A stretch of DNA of 64,000 nt. Source: Pseudomonadota bacterium (GTDB lineage: Bacteria > Cyanobacteriota > Vampirovibrionia > Obscuribacterales > Obscuribacteraceae). How positions within the stretch are numbered: position 1 is the stretch's first letter; every line of letters begins with the position of its first letter. Position numbers and translations under genes: made by a program. This document shows, in pieces, positions 62,362 to 64,000 of the stretch. Where the stretch lies: contig JAJPGY010000021.1 of assembly GCA_021325555.1 (NCBI GenBank), positions 124,001 through 188,000 on the forward strand, given 5' to 3'. The notes beneath the pieces are model-generated. The model saw only the letters and a list, made by a program, of their open reading frames with translations. It had not been told where the DNA came from and made no database searches.

Positions 62362-63075
62362 ATGAGCAAATGGCGGCATCTCATGAAGTCAGGAACAACC
62401 ACCACGGCGGTTGTTCTGGGAGTTATCCTTACAGGTGTTATTGCTACGGTTAAAGCGGAGCCGAAGGAAAAGTACCCGACACCCGAATATGAAGTGCTCG
62501 CGACGATCAGCAAGGACATTGAAATTCGCCGTTACGCACCGCGCATAGTAGCCCAAGTGAGCGTGTCTGGCACAGGGAGAGAGGGACTCAATGAAGGGTT
62601 TCGGATACTGGCCGGATACATATTCGGAAATAACAACAGGCGCGGCACAGGCGAGATTAAGGCCCCTGGCAGGGGAGAGCGCGAAAAAATTGCTATGACG
62701 GCGCCCGTCACCGCGCAGTCGGCGACGATACCAATGACCTCCCCTGTGACGGCCTCGGGAACGAGAACCGGCTTGACAGTGAGCTTTTTCATGCCGCCAT
62801 CCTACTCACTCGCCACGCTGCCTGTACCAACAGATCGAAGAATAAAACTGATCGAGTTGCCCGAGGAGCAGTTCGCCGTGATTCGATTCTCGGGCGGCTG
62901 GAATGCGTCAAACTTCGACAAGCACGCACAATGCTTGCTCGATAGACTTGACAGGGAGAATATAAGGACAGCTGGGAGCCCAGTTAATGCCTACTACAAT
63001 CCGCCTTTCACGCTGCCGTTTTTGAGACGTAATGAGGTTCTTGTTCCTATTGCCGAAGGAGCTTTGCCTGGTTGA
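62362..63075 (+). CDS. SOUL family haem-binding protein with N-terminal membrane anchor or signal
   Basis: A 237-residue protein: a short basic start, a hydrophobic segment (VVLGVILTGVIATVKA) and then the SOUL domain: YEVLATISKDIEIRRYAPRIVAQV, GFRILAGYIFGNN, IAMTAPVTAQS, MTSPVTASG and FSGGWNASNFDKHAQCLLDRL. SOUL proteins bind haem or related tetrapyrroles. The ATG at 62362 lies 11 nt after GGAGGA; an out-of-frame ATG sits between. It follows hemH after 72 nt in the same direction. Confidence 0.88.
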   Translation: MSKWRHLMKSGTTTTAVVLGVILTGVIATVKAEPKEKYPTPEYEVLATISKDIEIRRYAPRIVAQVSVSGTGREGLNEGFRILAGYIFGNNNRRGTGEIKAPGRGEREKIAMTAPVTAQSATIPMTSPVTASGTRTGLTVSFFMPPSYSLATLPVPTDRRIKLIELPEEQFAVIRFSGGWNASNFDKHAQCLLDRLDRENIRTAGSPVNAYYNPPFTLPFLRRNEVLVPIAEGALPG

Positions 63076-63233
63076 GCTCCTGTCTCCTTGGCTAGTTGTG
63101 AGCTCGGCTTTCCGACCCGGGTCAACGTGTTTCAAGGATAAGGGCAGGTGACAGGAGCACAGTGGCACGTTCACTCAAAGTTCATGGCTGCTGTTTATCA
63201 TGCAGACTGAAGGGTCAGTGCAGGGTGTTTACT

Positions 63234-64000
63234 GTGAGCTCGAAGGGCAGACGACAGGTTGTTGAGTTTCGAACAGTTATCCCAGCTCCGGCCGGGGAAG
63301 TTTTTCGATGGCACTGGCAGCCAGGAGTCTTTTACAGGCTCGTGCCGCCCTGGGAGTCAGTGGAAGTCGTCCGGCCTGCTGATGGTCCGGCAGATGGCGC
63401 CACCGCGGTCCTGAAGGTAAAAGTAGGGATGTTCAAACTGGAGTGGATCGCCAGGCACTTCCAGATGGTTGCAGGTCTGCAATTTGCAGATATTCAGCAG
63501 AGGGGGCCTTTCGCATTTTGGCATCACGTTCACAGGCTGGAGCCGCTAGGCGCAGACAGGTGCGAACTTATTGACAAAATTGAGTATGAGCTGCCGGCAT
63601 CTCCCATCAGCCAACTGCTCCTGGGTGGTTACGTCAAGAAGAAGCTCGCCCGCATGTTCAATTACAGGCACCAGACAACGGTAAACGACATCAGACTCGT
63701 CATGAATACGGGAGGTCGGGTAATGAAAATCGCGGTCACCGGTTCGCACGGACTGATAGGGTCTCAACTGATCCCCTTTCTGACATCTTTATGCCATGAG
63801 GTCGTCAGACTGGTTCGTGCGTATCCGGCGCAGGGGGACATCCTCTGGAGACCCGAGTCTGGTGAGATCGACAAGAGCTCGCTGGAGGGACTGGATGCAG
63901 TGGTGCACCTCGCTGGTGACAGCATAGCTGCTGAGCGCTGGACTGCGAGCAAGAAGGCTAGAATTCGTTCGAGCCGTGTGACAGGTACCCGGTTGTTGTC
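63234..64000 (+). CDS. SRPBCC domain fused to TIGR01777/YfcH epimerase (partial)
   Basis: The frame starts at a GTG (63234, with GCAGGG 9 nt upstream; a GTG at 63225 is also possible) and is open to the right edge, so at least 255 residues are seen. The first ~160 residues are an SRPBCC lipid- or ligand-binding domain (VVEFRTVIPAPAGEVFRWHW, LPASPISQLLLGGYVKKKLARMFNYRH). Then MKIAVTGSHGLIGSQLIPFL starts a TIGR01777-type NAD-dependent epimerase (ILWRPESGEI, VVHLAGDSIAAERW). This fusion is often found near photolyase, SOUL and other light-stress genes. Confidence 0.88.
   Translation, partial: MSSKGRRQVVEFRTVIPAPAGEVFRWHWQPGVFYRLVPPWESVEVVRPADGPADGATAVLKVKVGMFKLEWIARHFQMVAGLQFADIQQRGPFAFWHHVHRLEPLGADRCELIDKIEYELPASPISQLLLGGYVKKKLARMFNYRHQTTVNDIRLVMNTGGRVMKIAVTGSHGLIGSQLIPFLTSLCHEVVRLVRAYPAQGDILWRPESGEIDKSSLEGLDAVVHLAGDSIAAERWTASKKARIRSSRVTGTRLL

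Overview
The window looks like chromosomal DNA of a GC-rich (roughly 55-60% by eye) diderm bacterium. The outer membrane is inferred from a trimeric autotransporter adhesin of the YadA type, alginate-type O-acetylation genes and many surface-sugar enzymes. The phylum is not certain. A secreted protein with repeats of the form LExxxFG (47848-48963) reminds me of proteins from non-photosynthetic Cyanobacteriota (Vampirovibrionia/Obscuribacterales); this comes from memory and is only a lead. TTG and GTG starts are common and most genes are tightly packed. I saw no tRNA, rRNA, CRISPR array or intact insertion sequence.

Region 1 (1-38106) is a large surface-polysaccharide locus. It holds at least nine glycosyltransferases, several very large GT-C-like membrane proteins, three methyltransferases, GalE, an AlgI/AlgX-like O-acetylation pair, and several amino-sugar modules. 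These are: (a) a WbpB/WbpD/WbpE-like set (oxidoreductase, left-handed beta-helix acyltransferase, aminotransferase) expected to make a 3-acetamido sugar; (b) an aminotransferase plus a formyltransferase-like protein; (c) a UDP-HexNAc dehydratase/epimerase, two tandem paralogous aminotransferases and a GNAT; (d) a WecE/WecD-like pair for a 4-acetamido-4,6-dideoxy sugar. Gene orientation changes several times, so it is several operons. No flippase, polymerase or chain-length regulator is in view, so the export route is outside the window or unrecognised.

Region 2 (38107-48963) holds a MntA/HepT-type toxin-antitoxin module flanked by imperfect direct repeats, a secreted VWA protein divergent from a YfdX-family protein, a hybrid histidine kinase with its overlapping response regulator, another very large membrane protein, and the LExxxFG protein.

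Region 3 (48964-57838) mixes intact genes (cytochrome b/molybdopterin fusion, membrane metallophosphoesterase, a protein of two ferredoxin-like halves, HrpB helicase, small secreted proteins, a Flp-like pilin) with decayed pieces: an rtcA fragment with a frameshift, a YjbQ-like 3' end, a tyrosine recombinase fragment, and a 177-bp copy of the 3' part of the metallophosphoesterase gene.

Region 4 (57839-64000) starts with the adhesin and continues, divergently, into what I consider the most interesting set: a LOV-domain (blue-light) histidine kinase, an OmpR-type regulator, a ferrochelatase whose start overlaps the regulator stop, a SOUL haem-binding protein and the beginning of an SRPBCC-TIGR01777 epimerase fusion. 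The order suggests a light-responsive haem or photo-oxidative stress module; that function is inference.
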